A program made the translations under genes and the position numbers. A stretch of 64,000 bases of DNA, taken from Mangrovimonas xylaniphaga (GTDB lineage Bacteria > Bacteroidota > Bacteroidia > Flavobacteriales > Flavobacteriaceae). Below are positions 27,548 through 36,804 of this stretch, in pieces. The notes under the pieces are model-generated. The model worked only from the letters and a program-made list of their open reading frames with translations. It did no database searches and was not told where the DNA came from. Each line of letters begins with the position of its first letter. The stretch's first letter is position 1. The stretch is from positions 186,001-250,000 of the forward strand of contig NZ_LBIP01000018.1 in NCBI RefSeq assembly GCF_001280435.1. Reading direction: 5' to 3'.

Positions 27548-27961
27548 TTAATCTTTATGAGATTCAACATGCTTTTTAAAGTTGTCCAAAATGGCCTGCC
27601 AACCTGAGCGTTGCAGGTCAATAGGGTTGGTATTTTCGGATTCAAAGGTTTCTTTTACAGTAACAAGGTTGTCCTTTGTGGTAAAATGGATGGATACCTT
27701 TCTGGCGTCTAATAGTTTGGAAGTAATCAACTTTAAAGGAATAACCTCTTGATACATACCTTCAAAATCAAATCCCATACTACCATCTTTAGCTTCCATC
27801 CGCCAACTAAAACCACCCCCGGGACGGACATCGTTTTCGGCCTTTGGGCAACACCAGGTGTCGCTAGCAAAATTCCAATGGGTGATGTGTTCTGGGCTGG
27901 TCCAAAAATCCCATACAAGTTCAATTGGAGCATTTATAGTAGTTTCAACAGTGATATCCAT
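27548..27961 (-). CDS. SRPBCC family protein (AHSA1-like)
   Basis: 137 residues from the ATG at 27961. The frame runs further upstream to 28048, but that part overlaps the neighbouring GNAT gene and lacks a natural family match, while VETTINAPIELVWDFW right after this ATG is the classic start of the SRPBCC hydrophobic-pocket fold. The GFSWRMEAKDGS stretch and the C-terminal SGWQAILDNFKKH helix fit the AHSA1 subgroup. Ligand unknown. Ten bases separate it from the GNAT stop, so both are likely co-transcribed. Converges on the pyruvate kinase gene. Confidence 0.88.
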   Translation of the reverse strand: MDITVETTINAPIELVWDFWTSPEHITHWNFASDTWCCPKAENDVRPGGGFSWRMEAKDGSMGFDFEGMYQEVIPLKLITSKLLDARKVSIHFTTKDNLVTVKETFESENTNPIDLQRSGWQAILDNFKKHVESHKD

Positions 27962-27971
27962 GAGGTTGTTG

Positions 27972-28379
27972 TTATGTTTTAATGTACATTCCCTTGGTAA
28001 TGGGAAGGGTGTCTTGAAACCCAAATTTTTTATATAAAATAGGCGCATCCCTATCGGTAAGGAGGCTTACAGAGCAGGAGGATGGCAAGTGCTTGTTGAT
28101 ATATTTGGAAATTTGTGCCATGATAGCTTTGCCATAGCCATTTCCTTGGTGTTCCGGAAGCACACAGATGTCCACCACTTGGCAAAAACAGCCTCCGTCT
28201 CCCACAAGACGGCCCATACCAACTATAGATTCACCTACTTCTAAAATCACAGTGTACAGTGAATTCCTAAGACCAATAATACAGGCTTGTTCGGTTTTGT
28301 CTGATAGTCCACAACGATTCCTTAAATCTTGGTAAATGTCTATTGGAATTGGGGCTTGTTTGATGGTGAATGCTTTCAT
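27972..28379 (-). CDS. GNAT family N-acetyltransferase
   Basis: 135 residues from the ATG at 28379; the longer frame begins at TTG 28406 and was rejected. Acetyl-CoA binding motif A is seen as QGNGYGKAIM (the Q/RxxGxG/A pattern), preceded by the VVDICVLPEH strand. The C-terminal part has APILYKKFGF, common in GNAT enzymes. Substrate unknown; small-molecule amine or antibiotic acetylation are possible. Cytoplasmic. Confidence 0.9.
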   Translation of the reverse strand: MKAFTIKQAPIPIDIYQDLRNRCGLSDKTEQACIIGLRNSLYTVILEVGESIVGMGRLVGDGGCFCQVVDICVLPEHQGNGYGKAIMAQISKYINKHLPSSCSVSLLTDRDAPILYKKFGFQDTLPITKGMYIKT

Positions 28380-28552
28380 CTTCTCAGTATTAATTTTGTA
28401 AGACAACGTAAGAAAAGAGGCTATGTTCTTCTAATTTAAGAAATTAAATTAAAACATGATGTGATTGTTGATAACTAGCACATTTTCAGATTTATTAACA
28501 ATGGAATTAATTGCAGGTGTCTTTTTTGCAGTGTATTATGGGCATCATACTG

Positions 28553-28586
28553 TTGGCAAAGAGCTGCGTAATTTTCCTTATTTTTG
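28553..28586 (+). promoter_or_regulatory. Promoter of the Crp/Fnr gene
   Basis: TTG (28553-28555), a 23-base spacer and TATTTTTG (28579-28586), an exact -7 match. Transcript start near 28592; ATG at 28609. The stretch from 28380 to here shows nothing else. Confidence 0.5.
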
Positions 28587-28608
28587 AAGTCTACTTTTAT
28601 ACAGTTTT

Positions 28609-29193
28609 ATGGACATTCAGCCTCTGTTAGCATATATACAAAAGCATGTAACCCTTACTCCTGAAGAGGAACGTTATTTGGCGGAACACATTACTATTCG
28701 GCGCTATTTGAAAGGTCAATATGCTTTACAACAAGGAGATGTATGCAAGCACAGTAGTTTTATCCTTAAGGGATGTACCCGTATGTTTTATGTGGATGAT
28801 GAAGGGCAGGAACACATCATTATGTTATGTGTGGAAGATTGGTGGAGTTCGGATATTGGGAGTTTTATCAGTCAGGAGCCTGCACAGTTCAATATACAGT
28901 GTTTGGAGGATACCGCCTTTGCTCAGTTTCATGTAGATACTATTGAAGAGGTGTATGCAGCGGTGCCAAAACTGGAACGTTTTTTTAGAAAGATTCTGGA
29001 ACGAGGTTTGGCTGCTTCCCAAAAACGAATCATCCGCAACTTCAGCATGACCGCCAAGGAGCGTTACCTTTATTTTAAGGAGACCTATCCTATGATAGAG
29101 CAGCGCATTCCTCAATATATGATTGCTTCCTATTTGGGTATTACCAAGGAATTCCTAAGTAAAATCAAACGTCAGTTGGCCAAGGAGGCCTAA
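28609..29193 (+). CDS. Crp/Fnr family transcriptional regulator
   Basis: 194 residues. An N-terminal cyclic-nucleotide-binding-like beta-roll (about 1-115; LKGQYALQQGD and the GCTRMFYVDDEGQEH strand) is followed by a long helix and a C-terminal winged helix-turn-helix at about residues 155-190 (MIASYLGITKEFLSKIKRQL). No cysteine cluster for an Fe-S centre is seen, so it is not Fnr proper. The ligand and targets are unknown. The next gene is an exported YceI protein, 106 bases away, which it may control. Such solo Crp-like regulators are common in Bacteroidota. Confidence 0.92.
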   Translation: MDIQPLLAYIQKHVTLTPEEERYLAEHITIRRYLKGQYALQQGDVCKHSSFILKGCTRMFYVDDEGQEHIIMLCVEDWWSSDIGSFISQEPAQFNIQCLEDTAFAQFHVDTIEEVYAAVPKLERFFRKILERGLAASQKRIIRNFSMTAKERYLYFKETYPMIEQRIPQYMIASYLGITKEFLSKIKRQLAKEA

Positions 29194-29299
29194 AAGTTAA
29201 TCTAGTTTAACTTCTTTTTGTAACCTATGCCATTTTATTTTCGGGCATTGTGGGGCAACTTTGTACTGTAATTATTTAACAATAAAAAACATATACAAA

Positions 29300-29860
29300 A
29301 TGAAACGATTAACATTTGCAATCATTGCATTTGCAACATTTACAGCAACCGTTGAAGCACAACAAAAGACCGTAAGCACCACAGATAGTAAAGTAGTATG
29401 GAAAGGTTATAAAGTAGCAGGTTCTCACGAAGGAACTATTGCCTTGAAATCTGGAACTCTAAGATTTGATGGAGAAACCCTTACTGGCGGTGAATTTACC
29501 ATTGATATGACCTCTTTGGAGTCTACTGATTTATCTGGTGAATACAAGGACAAGTTGGATGGACACTTAAAATCTGATGATTTCTTTGGAGTAAACAACT
29601 ATCCTACAGCTAAAATGGTTTTTAATTCCGTAAAGGCCACAGGGAAAAATTCTTATGAAGTAACAGGAGATTTAACTATTAAGGGACAAACACATCCTGC
29701 TACCTTTGAAATTTCAGTATATGGAAGCAAAGCTAGTGCTACATTAAAAATTGACCGTAGCAAGTACAACGTTAGATACGGTTCGGCTAGTTTCTACAAC
29801 GATTTGAAAGATAAGGTAATCTATGATGAATTTGATATTGTAGCAGACCTTCAATTTTAA
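29300..29860 (+). CDS. Exported YceI family protein
   Basis: 186 residues from the ATG at 29300; the frame runs back to a TTG at 29261, but the ATG starts a perfect Sec signal (1-20, VEAQ). The mature part is a lipocalin-like barrel that in the family binds isoprenoid or other long lipids. Seen: DSKVVWKGYKV, GGEFTIDMTSL, FNSVKATG and the C-terminal DEFDIVADL. The likely location is the periplasm. A CAACTTTG box at 29256-29263, one mismatch from the -7 consensus, may drive it. It is followed by a strong terminator. Confidence 0.93.
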   Translation: MKRLTFAIIAFATFTATVEAQQKTVSTTDSKVVWKGYKVAGSHEGTIALKSGTLRFDGETLTGGEFTIDMTSLESTDLSGEYKDKLDGHLKSDDFFGVNNYPTAKMVFNSVKATGKNSYEVTGDLTIKGQTHPATFEISVYGSKASATLKIDRSKYNVRYGSASFYNDLKDKVIYDEFDIVADLQF

Positions 29861-29883
29861 CAAATGATTGGTTGGTGAGTGAG

Positions 29884-29920
29884 AAAGTCGCTTCGAGAAA
29901 TCGAAGCGGCTTTTTCTTTT
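29884..29920 (+). terminator. Terminator after the yceI-like gene
   Basis: AAGTCGCTTCG (29885-29895) pairs with CGAAGCGGCTT (29902-29912), one G-U pair, loop AGAAAT, followed by TTTCTTTT. Confidence 0.85.
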
Positions 29921-29984
29921 ATATCCTTTTGAAAATTTGGAAACATTAAAATAATGCTACCTTTAAACAAAATAACTATGCCCT

Positions 29985-30752
29985 ATGGATATAAAACTAG
30001 CCGTGCTTATTGATGGAGATAATATTCCTTCAGCTTATGTAAAGGAGATGATGGAAGAAATTGCCAAATATGGAAACCCCACTATTAAGCGCATTTATGG
30101 AGATTGGACCAATCCACATTTAAACAAATGGAAAACCGTATTGTTGGAAAATGCCATTACCCCTATACAACAATATGGCTATACATCGGGGAAGAATGCC
30201 ACCGATTCGGCAATGATCATTGATGCAATGGATATTTTGTATTCTGGTCAGGTGAACGGGTTTTGTTTGGTCTCCAGCGACAGTGATTTCACCCGTTTGG
30301 CCACACGACTTCGTGAAGCAGGCATGCAGGTGTATGGTATTGGCGAGAAGAAAACCCCGAATCCGTTTATTGTGGCTTGTGATAAATTCATCTATATTGA
30401 AATTTTGAAGTCGCAAGGGGAAGAAAATGATGATCGCACTGCCGAAAAAACTACTGCATCCAAGAGTACTTATGATAAAATCACCGAAAAGGATATCAAA
30501 TTTATAGCATCCACTATTTCAGATTTGGCAGACGATGACGGTTGGGCATTTTTAGGAGACGTGGGCAGCTTGCTTCAAAAGAAACAACCTAATTTCGATT
30601 CTAGAAATTATGGGTTTCAAAAGCTAACCCCTCTCATAAGCTCTATCAACAACTTTGAAATTGATAAGCGCGAAACTGGTAATGGCCGCTTTAAATTGAT
30701 GTATGTGCGCATTAAGGAGCCAAAACGCCAAAATACCAGAAGAAGGAAGTAA
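29985..30752 (+). CDS. NYN domain protein with C-terminal OST-HTH/LOTUS domain
   Basis: 255 residues. The N-terminal NYN (PIN-like) nuclease domain spans about 1-145: VLIDGDNIP (Asp10, Asp12), DSAMIIDAMDILY, and VSSDSDFTRLA with the acidic residues expected to bind a metal. Then a linker and a C-terminal OST-HTH (LOTUS) RNA-binding domain (about 165-250; ITEKDIKFIASTI, GDVGSLLQKKQPNF, YGFQKLTPLI). The LabA-like family is thought to cleave or bind RNA. Single gene between terminators, with no obvious partner. The substrate is not known. Confidence 0.9.
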   Translation: MDIKLAVLIDGDNIPSAYVKEMMEEIAKYGNPTIKRIYGDWTNPHLNKWKTVLLENAITPIQQYGYTSGKNATDSAMIIDAMDILYSGQVNGFCLVSSDSDFTRLATRLREAGMQVYGIGEKKTPNPFIVACDKFIYIEILKSQGEENDDRTAEKTTASKSTYDKITEKDIKFIASTISDLADDDGWAFLGDVGSLLQKKQPNFDSRNYGFQKLTPLISSINNFEIDKRETGNGRFKLMYVRIKEPKRQNTRRRK

Positions 30753-30914
30753 TTCCAGATGAATTCTGCTTGTTGGAAATCATATTTAAAAGCTGATCAT
30801 ATTAAGAAATAAGGAGAATTTCTTGAGGTATTAGGGCTAACAATTTGCTCACTAAAGTTTAAATGTTAGGTAACCTGAAATACCCGAAAATATGCTGACT
30901 TTGCAGAAAAAACA

Positions 30915-31550
30915 ATGGAGTTATTTTTAGTGAGTTTTGGAGCCTTGTTCTCGATTATGAATCCTTTAGGAACAGTGCCTGTGTTTGTAGGATTGACCAT
31001 GGAACACAGTAAAAAAGAAAGAGCGGTCACGGCATTTTGGACGTCCTTGGATGCCCTTATTATTTTATTGCTGTCTTTTTTTGCAGGTAAGTATATTTTA
31101 TCCTTTTTCGGAATTAGTTTAACTGCTTTAAAAATTGCAGGTGGACTTATTATTGCCTCTTCTGGGTTCGCTTTGCTCACAGGTAAGTTTAGGGAGCATA
31201 AGGGGATGAAACGCGAGCGTGTACAGCAAGACATCCAAACCAGAGAAGCCATCGCCTTGACACCTTTGGCAATTCCTATGTTGGCAGGGCCGGGAACTAT
31301 TTCTTTATTGATTACCTATAATCAAGAATACCAAGCATCGCATCAAATCTGTACTATTTTGGGGGCTCTGTTTCTGGTTTCGGTGCTTATTTATATCATT
31401 TTAAAGAGTTCACATTATATCGTGAAGTTTTTAGGGGCTTCAGGAATCAATGCTTTGTCAAGAATTATTGGATTTATAGTCATTGCCATTGGGGTGGAAT
31501 ATATCATCGGGTCGGTGATTGATATCATAAAGACCTTAGGAATTGCGTAA
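30915..31550 (+). CDS. MarC family integral membrane protein
   Basis: 211 residues with six hydrophobic helices, the usual size of MarC (neutral amino acid transporter-like) proteins. Seen: the N-terminal FGALFSIMNPLGTVPVFVGL segment near residues 8-27, the PLAIPMLAGPGTI motif (about 118) and the C-terminal ARIIGFIVIAIG-like repeat. The earlier idea of a role in multidrug resistance is not supported for the family; function is open. Its stop directly abuts that of the MFS gene on the other strand. A TGACTTTG box at 30896-30903 is one mismatch from the -7 consensus. Confidence 0.92.
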   Translation: MELFLVSFGALFSIMNPLGTVPVFVGLTMEHSKKERAVTAFWTSLDALIILLLSFFAGKYILSFFGISLTALKIAGGLIIASSGFALLTGKFREHKGMKRERVQQDIQTREAIALTPLAIPMLAGPGTISLLITYNQEYQASHQICTILGALFLVSVLIYIILKSSHYIVKFLGASGINALSRIIGFIVIAIGVEYIIGSVIDIIKTLGIA

Positions 31551-32759
31551 TTAAGAGTAGTTTTTACCGTTAATGGTCAGAAAAAGTAACACAGATACGA
31601 GGCCACACAAGGAAAAACCAATGAACAAAGGCAAGACACTGTCTGTGACAAAACTTCCTACGTAATTGGCTATAGGAACGGCCATGATGGTAGAGGCAAA
31701 TCCGTTGATGGCTGCTCCAATGCCCGCGATATGACCTATAGGATGCATGGCTAAGGAGCGTAGGTTTCCAAATAAAAATCCTATGGAAATAAATTGAAAT
31801 CCAAAGAACGTCCATAGAATGGATAAAGGCGGATTTACGCCAGACCAAAACAAAAACACATACAGGATAGAGACAATGGAGTAAGCTATTGCTGCCATAA
31901 AGGCGATACGTTTCATACCAAAACGTATTACTAAAGTGCTATTCAAAAATGTGGAAAACCCTATAGCAATGGCTAAACTGGCAAATATGTATGGAAACAG
32001 ATCTGCCAAATGATATTGATTTTCGAAAATTTGTTGGGAGGTACTTAGATAGACCATAAATGAACCCGTAATAAGCCCGGAAACAATAGTGTAGACAACA
32101 GCTTCTTTATACTTAAAGAACTCTTTAGTACCCTTTACAAAAAGATTCAAGGAAAGTTTGGTGTGGTTTTGCTTGGGATGGGTTTCGGGTTGGCGCTTCC
32201 AAAACCAAAACAGTACCAATAGGCCATAAATAAGGTTGAGGTTGAAAATGGAGTGCCAATCATAAAAAGTAATCAAGAATTGCCCCATAGTAGGGGCTAC
32301 TACCGGCACCAAAATAAAAATCATGACCACAAAGGACATCACCTGTGCCATCCTATCCCCGCTGTAAGTGTCTCTTACCATGGCAATACTTATGGTTCGT
32401 GGCGCTGAAAGTCCGATACCCTGTAAAATTCGTCCAAAGACTAGAACTTCAAATGAGTTGGTTGTTACGCAAAGAATACTTGCAATTACAAAAAGAGAAA
32501 ATCCGGTGTAAATAATAGGCTTTCGGCCAAAACTATCCGAAAGCGGCCCGAATATCAGCTGCCCAAATCCCAAGCCTAAAAAGATCATGGTAATCAACAG
32601 CTGGTTCTTAGTAGGGTCAGTTACATTTAAATCTTCAGCTATATCTGGAAGTGCAGGTAGAAGGGCATCAATTGAAAGTGCTACAATAGCCATTAGGGAG
32701 GCCATTAGTGCAATAAATTCTATGTTAGGCTTGCTTTGTTCTTGGATGGGTTGTTGCAT
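31551..32759 (-). CDS. Bcr/CflA family multidrug efflux MFS transporter
   Basis: 402 residues from the ATG at 32759. The longer frame starts at TTG 32765, inside the -7 element. Twelve hydrophobic helices; the loop 2-3 motif GPLSDSFGRKP (about residue 74) is the MFS signature, and GRILQGIGLSAPRTIS fits the drug:H+ antiporter group with 12 helices. It exports drugs or small molecules by proton antiport; the substrate cannot be predicted. Its stop lies directly against that of marC, with no terminator between them. Confidence 0.92.
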   Translation of the reverse strand: MQQPIQEQSKPNIEFIALMASLMAIVALSIDALLPALPDIAEDLNVTDPTKNQLLITMIFLGLGFGQLIFGPLSDSFGRKPIIYTGFSLFVIASILCVTTNSFEVLVFGRILQGIGLSAPRTISIAMVRDTYSGDRMAQVMSFVVMIFILVPVVAPTMGQFLITFYDWHSIFNLNLIYGLLVLFWFWKRQPETHPKQNHTKLSLNLFVKGTKEFFKYKEAVVYTIVSGLITGSFMVYLSTSQQIFENQYHLADLFPYIFASLAIAIGFSTFLNSTLVIRFGMKRIAFMAAIAYSIVSILYVFLFWSGVNPPLSILWTFFGFQFISIGFLFGNLRSLAMHPIGHIAGIGAAINGFASTIMAVPIANYVGSFVTDSVLPLFIGFSLCGLVSVLLFLTINGKNYS

Positions 32760-32762
32760 ATG

Positions 32763-32770
32763 CAAATGTA
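32763..32770 (-). promoter_or_regulatory. -7 promoter element of the MFS gene
   Basis: Minus strand TACATTTG matches TAnnTTTG only 3 bases upstream of the ATG, so the transcript would start near the ATG and be close to leaderless. Confidence 0.4.
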
Positions 32771-32790
32771 GCCTATATATATTTTCTGAC

Positions 32791-34518
32791 CTAAATGATT
32801 ACCCTAACATCCCCCAATTCCTGAACTCTGTATTTGAAATTTTCACCGGGAGTTCCTATAAACATGAAGTTGACAGGAATGTTCCAGCGCTTGGAAAGTT
32901 CTTTGATTTTTGCAGGACCAAAGTGGCCTTCTTCTTTTACAAATTCCACAAAAATATCAGGATAGGCACGATCCAAAACTTGTAAATCTTCTACCAAATT
33001 ATGAACTACTTCCGTACCCGGAGGCACTACAGAAACAATTTTCAGGCGTCTTGTATGCTCATTTCTTTCAATGTATTGCAGTACTTTGTTAAGGGTGGCT
33101 ACGTTATCATGGTTGGTAAAAAATACAAACTCCTGACTGTTGATTTTTCGAATGTACCTAAGGATTTTTGTGTCCATCCTATCAAATACAGGAACGCCTT
33201 TTGGTGTGATATAATTAATGAAATATAAGATGGCTTCCAAGATTTGTACACGCAGTAACATGAAACCTACTATTAAAAGGGTAGGGATGAGGTACTCCAA
33301 GAAAATGGCTAAATATTGAGGTTTTAGGATAATGTTACCTATCAAACCTGTAATTACCCCTGCAATGGCTAGAAAAAGTGCAATTGGGCCTACACGTTCG
33401 GGGCGAGGCAATTGTTTTCGGTTTATTTTGAGCAGTAAATTACCTAATCCAAATAAAATCATCACACTTAAAAAGGCAATCGTATAAACTCCTGCCAAGG
33501 CCTGTAAGTTCCCCTCGGTGATTAACAAAACAGTAACGCATAGTACAAAAAATGTGATAAAGATGAGATAGGAACTCCCTCGTCTGTTTTTCTTCAATAG
33601 GAAACTTGGCAAAATACGGTCCAATGTCATACGTTCTACAAGTCCTCCAACACCCACAAAGGACGTAAGCACAGCTCCACTCAATACTAATACAGCATCA
33701 ATGGAAACAATGTAGAACAACCAATTGCCAGCAGCGGTATTCGCCATAAAGGAAAGAAGGGTTTCTTCATTGGAATGTATGGTGGCCATCGGGATGATTG
33801 CCAAAGCTAAAAAGGCAATTAAAGGATTAAAAATGGTGACAATAATCCACATGTTTCGGAGGGTTTTAGGAAAAACTCCTTCAGCTTGTTCTTCTACATA
33901 ATTGGCAGAACTTTCAAAGCCACTAATCCCAAGCATTGCAGCGGCAAAGCCAAAAAACAAGGCTGTAGCCACGCTTCCTTCAATAGGGTGCTTAAAGTTT
34001 GTGAATAGTACCTCTAATCCGTTTTGGAACAAATAGAACCCGCAAAACAAGCAAAGGAGGGTAAGGGAGGTAAGGTGGAAAATAAAGATGGTAATGGCTA
34101 CTTTTGAAGATTCACCAATACCCATAATAACAATCAGCATAAATATGGCCAAAAGCCCAATGGTGGTTTCTACCACGGGGATAAAATTCCAAAGACTATG
34201 TGCGTATTTCACCGATTCACTGGCAGAAATTACCGCAGTCGCCATATAGGACAATACCGTAAGGGCTGCAGCAAAGGACGCTGTTGATTTTTTGGTGGTA
34301 TTCAAAAGGGCGTTATAGGCGCCACCGTTAAGCGGAAGCGCTCCTACCACTTCACCGTAAATTTTTCTGAAAAGGAATAAAATTAAAGCAACTATAAGTA
34401 ACGAAATCCAAGCAAATTGTCCTGCATAAATAATGGCCAATGCCGACACATAAAGACAGGAGGAACTAATATCATTACCACAAATGGCTGTAGCCGCTAG
34501 TTGATTAAGTTTTTTCAT
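32791..34518 (-). CDS. APC superfamily amino acid permease with C-terminal soluble domain
   Basis: 575 residues. Residues about 1-440 hold 12 or so hydrophobic helices of the APC superfamily (start LAATAICGNDISSSCLYVSA, then PLNGGAYNALLN). The remaining 120 residues (about 450-575) are soluble and alternate beta and alpha, similar to a universal-stress-type domain (FVFFTNHDN, RRLKIVSVVPPG, FMFIGTPGENF). Such tails often sense nucleotides or regulate transport. Substrate not known. The gene lies on the minus strand between the MFS gene and a terminator. Confidence 0.88.
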   Translation of the reverse strand: MKKLNQLAATAICGNDISSSCLYVSALAIIYAGQFAWISLLIVALILFLFRKIYGEVVGALPLNGGAYNALLNTTKKSTASFAAALTVLSYMATAVISASESVKYAHSLWNFIPVVETTIGLLAIFMLIVIMGIGESSKVAITIFIFHLTSLTLLCLFCGFYLFQNGLEVLFTNFKHPIEGSVATALFFGFAAAMLGISGFESSANYVEEQAEGVFPKTLRNMWIIVTIFNPLIAFLALAIIPMATIHSNEETLLSFMANTAAGNWLFYIVSIDAVLVLSGAVLTSFVGVGGLVERMTLDRILPSFLLKKNRRGSSYLIFITFFVLCVTVLLITEGNLQALAGVYTIAFLSVMILFGLGNLLLKINRKQLPRPERVGPIALFLAIAGVITGLIGNIILKPQYLAIFLEYLIPTLLIVGFMLLRVQILEAILYFINYITPKGVPVFDRMDTKILRYIRKINSQEFVFFTNHDNVATLNKVLQYIERNEHTRRLKIVSVVPPGTEVVHNLVEDLQVLDRAYPDIFVEFVKEEGHFGPAKIKELSKRWNIPVNFMFIGTPGENFKYRVQELGDVRVII

Positions 34519-34529
34519 GAGATTGAAAT

Positions 34530-34575
34530 TAAAAGGCCTTCATCAATTTGCTTGTTTTTTGATGAAGGCCTTTGT
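34530..34575 (-). terminator. Terminator of the DUF1579 gene
   Basis: A fifteen-base stem AAAGGCCTTCATCAA (34532-34546) with TTGATGAAGGCCTTT (34559-34573), followed on the minus strand by TAATTTCAAT. The run of U is weak, but the stem is very strong. It lies between the APC gene start and the DUF1579 stop. Confidence 0.65.
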
Positions 34576-34603
34576 TATTTTTGTTTTAGAATGGAGTCAT
34601 TTG

Positions 34604-35167
34604 TTATTTACTTCTGGTATAAACAATTTCCATATTTTTGATTTGCTTACCGTCTTTGAGAACAAACATTTCAAAGGTATGGGAATCATTGTTGTTGTAT
34701 GTGAGCACTTCCCTAATCCAAGTGTCTTTACCAGTGGCGGGATCAATCATGGACCCTTCCAAGGTTAAAATTTTCTTATCAGGATCATAATCTCCTTCCA
34801 TATACATAATCCCACTGCCCATATTGTCTATCCAAGACGATACAAACTTCTTTTTGGCATTATCATAACCAATGATGCTTTCACCAAGAAAAGGCGTTCC
34901 CATCATCTCTCCTTTGTGGGTAGACCGTTGGTAAAGGCCATTCATGATCATTTCATTAACTGTGTAGGCTTTTGAAATGTTTGCTGGCTGCGAAGGATCC
35001 ATCCACATCTTTACCGTGGCATCCCAATTTCCATCCATGGAGGCCAAGTATTTATGTGGCGCACCTGGCGTCATATTGTCTTGCCAAGCTTTCATTTCTT
35101 CCGGGGTCTGCGACCAGATAGGTACCGTTAAAAGGAAACAAATGATTCCTAAAAAAACTCTTTTCAT
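34604..35167 (-). CDS. Exported DUF1579 family protein
   Basis: 187 residues from the ATG at 35167, which opens a good signal peptide (1-18, IWSQ end). The longer frame to 35194 was not kept, since it adds nine residues ahead of the signal. Mature part: GAPHKYLASMDGNWDATVKMW and the GEMMGTPFLGESIIGYDNAKKKF block, typical of DUF1579, a lipocalin-like beta-barrel family. Function unknown. Single gene; it follows the carboxylase operon on the same strand with 65 bases between. Confidence 0.9.
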   Translation of the reverse strand: MKRVFLGIICFLLTVPIWSQTPEEMKAWQDNMTPGAPHKYLASMDGNWDATVKMWMDPSQPANISKAYTVNEMIMNGLYQRSTHKGEMMGTPFLGESIIGYDNAKKKFVSSWIDNMGSGIMYMEGDYDPDKKILTLEGSMIDPATGKDTWIREVLTYNNNDSHTFEMFVLKDGKQIKNMEIVYTRSK

Positions 35168-35232
35168 AACTAATTGGATTAATAACTGTATCATAAAGAT
35201 ACAATTAAAATCGAATTTTTTAACAGATTTGT

Positions 35233-36774
35233 TTACAGTGGAATATTGCCGTGTTTGCGTTTTGGCCCATCTACTTTTTTGTCTTGTAACATGGCAAAAG
35301 CTTTGATCAATTTTCTTCGGGTATCCTGTGGCAAAATGACCTCATCGATAAATCCGCGTTCCGTTGCACTGTATGGATTGGCGAACTTTTCGGCATATTC
35401 GGCTTCTTTCTCTTTCAATTTAGTCTCATGGTCTTCGGCTTCCTTGATTTCCTTTCTGAAGATAATCTCGGCAGCGCCTTTAGCTCCCATAACGGCAATT
35501 TCGGCACTTGGCCAAGCAAAGTTCATATCGGCTCCAATATGCTTGGAGTTCATTACATCGTAAGCACCACCATAGGCTTTTCTTGTAATTACAGTCACTC
35601 TAGGTACCGTAGCTTCACTGAAAGCATAGAGTAATTTGGCTCCATGAACAATGATACCATTCCATTCTTGATCGGTTCCAGGGAGGAAACCAGGCACATC
35701 TTCCAACACCAAAAGGGGGATGTTGAATGAATCGCAAAAACGAACGAAACGTGCTGCTTTTTTAGAGCTGTTGACATCTAAAACACCCGCCAAGAACATA
35801 GGTTGGTTGGCCACAATACCAATACTTCGCCCACCTAATCTTGCAAATCCTACAATGATGTTTTCGGCATGATCTTTATGGATTTCGTAAAAGGAATTGG
35901 TGTCGATAATACCTGAAATCACATCGTGCATGTCATATGGTTTGTTGGCATTATCGGGAATGATATGTTCCAATTGCTCTCTAACCTCATGCTTTAATTC
36001 AAAAGGAATGGATTTAGGAGCTTCTGTATTGTTTTGGGGTAAATAACTCAATAAAGCTTTGATATCTTCCAAACAGGCAATGTCATTGGCTGAGGTTTTA
36101 TGGGCAACCCCAGATTTTGAAGCGTGTGTGCTAGCTCCTCCCAATTCTTCGGAAGTAACGGTTTCATTGGTTACTGTTTTCACCACATTAGGGCCCGTAA
36201 CAAACATATAACTGGTGTTTTCAACCATTAAAGTGAAATCGGTCATGGCAGGTGAATAAACCGCCCCTCCAGCACAAGGCCCCATGATGGCTGAAATTTG
36301 AGGAATGACTCCTGAAGCCTGAACATTGCGATAAAAGATATCAGCATAACCACCAAGCGAACGAACCCCTTCCTGAATTCTAGCCCCGCCAGAATCGTTA
36401 AGGCCAATAAGTGGCGCTCCCACTTTTACAGCCAAATCCATAATCTTGCATATTTTCTCGGCATGAGTTTCGGAAAGTGATCCACCAAATACGGTAAAGT
36501 CTTGCGCGAAAACATATACAAGCCTACTATGAACGGTTCCATAACCAGTTACCACACCATCTCCATAAAATTGTTGGTCTGCCATGCCAAAATCTTTGGT
36601 TCGGTGTGTTACCAAGGCCCCTATTTCTTCAAAAGAACCCTCATCCAAAAAGTAGTCGATACGTTCTCTAGCCGTTAGTTTTTTATTGTCGTGCTGTTTA
36701 GTGATGCGCTTTTCTCCACCGCCTAAATACGCTTGGGAGAGCTTTTCGTTAAGTTGCTTTATTTTAGATTCCAT
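35233..36774 (-). CDS. Acyl-CoA carboxylase carboxyltransferase subunit (PccB-like)
   Basis: 513 residues, the usual size for the beta subunit of propionyl- or acetyl-CoA carboxylase. Two crotonase-fold halves are seen; the first has the [13 protein letters not shown] oxyanion region (about 165) and the second [19 protein letters not shown] and [14 protein letters not shown] (about 335-385), both family hallmarks. It transfers the carboxyl group from carboxybiotin to the acyl-CoA. Third gene of the operon, 30 bases after the biotin carboxylase. The choice between propionyl-CoA and acetyl-CoA cannot be settled by eye, though the full-length fusion of the two halves favours propionyl-CoA. Confidence 0.93.
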   Translation of the reverse strand: MESKIKQLNEKLSQAYLGGGEKRITKQHDNKKLTARERIDYFLDEGSFEEIGALVTHRTKDFGMADQQFYGDGVVTGYGTVHSRLVYVFAQDFTVFGGSLSETHAEKICKIMDLAVKVGAPLIGLNDSGGARIQEGVRSLGGYADIFYRNVQASGVIPQISAIMGPCAGGAVYSPAMTDFTLMVENTSYMFVTGPNVVKTVTNETVTSEELGGASTHASKSGVAHKTSANDIACLEDIKALLSYLPQNNTEAPKSIPFELKHEVREQLEHIIPDNANKPYDMHDVISGIIDTNSFYEIHKDHAENIIVGFARLGGRSIGIVANQPMFLAGVLDVNSSKKAARFVRFCDSFNIPLLVLEDVPGFLPGTDQEWNGIIVHGAKLLYAFSEATVPRVTVITRKAYGGAYDVMNSKHIGADMNFAWPSAEIAVMGAKGAAEIIFRKEIKEAEDHETKLKEKEAEYAEKFANPYSATERGFIDEVILPQDTRRKLIKAFAMLQDKKVDGPKRKHGNIPL

Positions 36775-36804
36775 ACGGGAATATTTTTATGTCTTATTTG
36801 GTTA

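Noticed and set aside
28380-28608. Small gene or RNA upstream of the Crp/Fnr gene
   Set aside because: Only the promoter was found; no open frame with a start and no stable hairpin.
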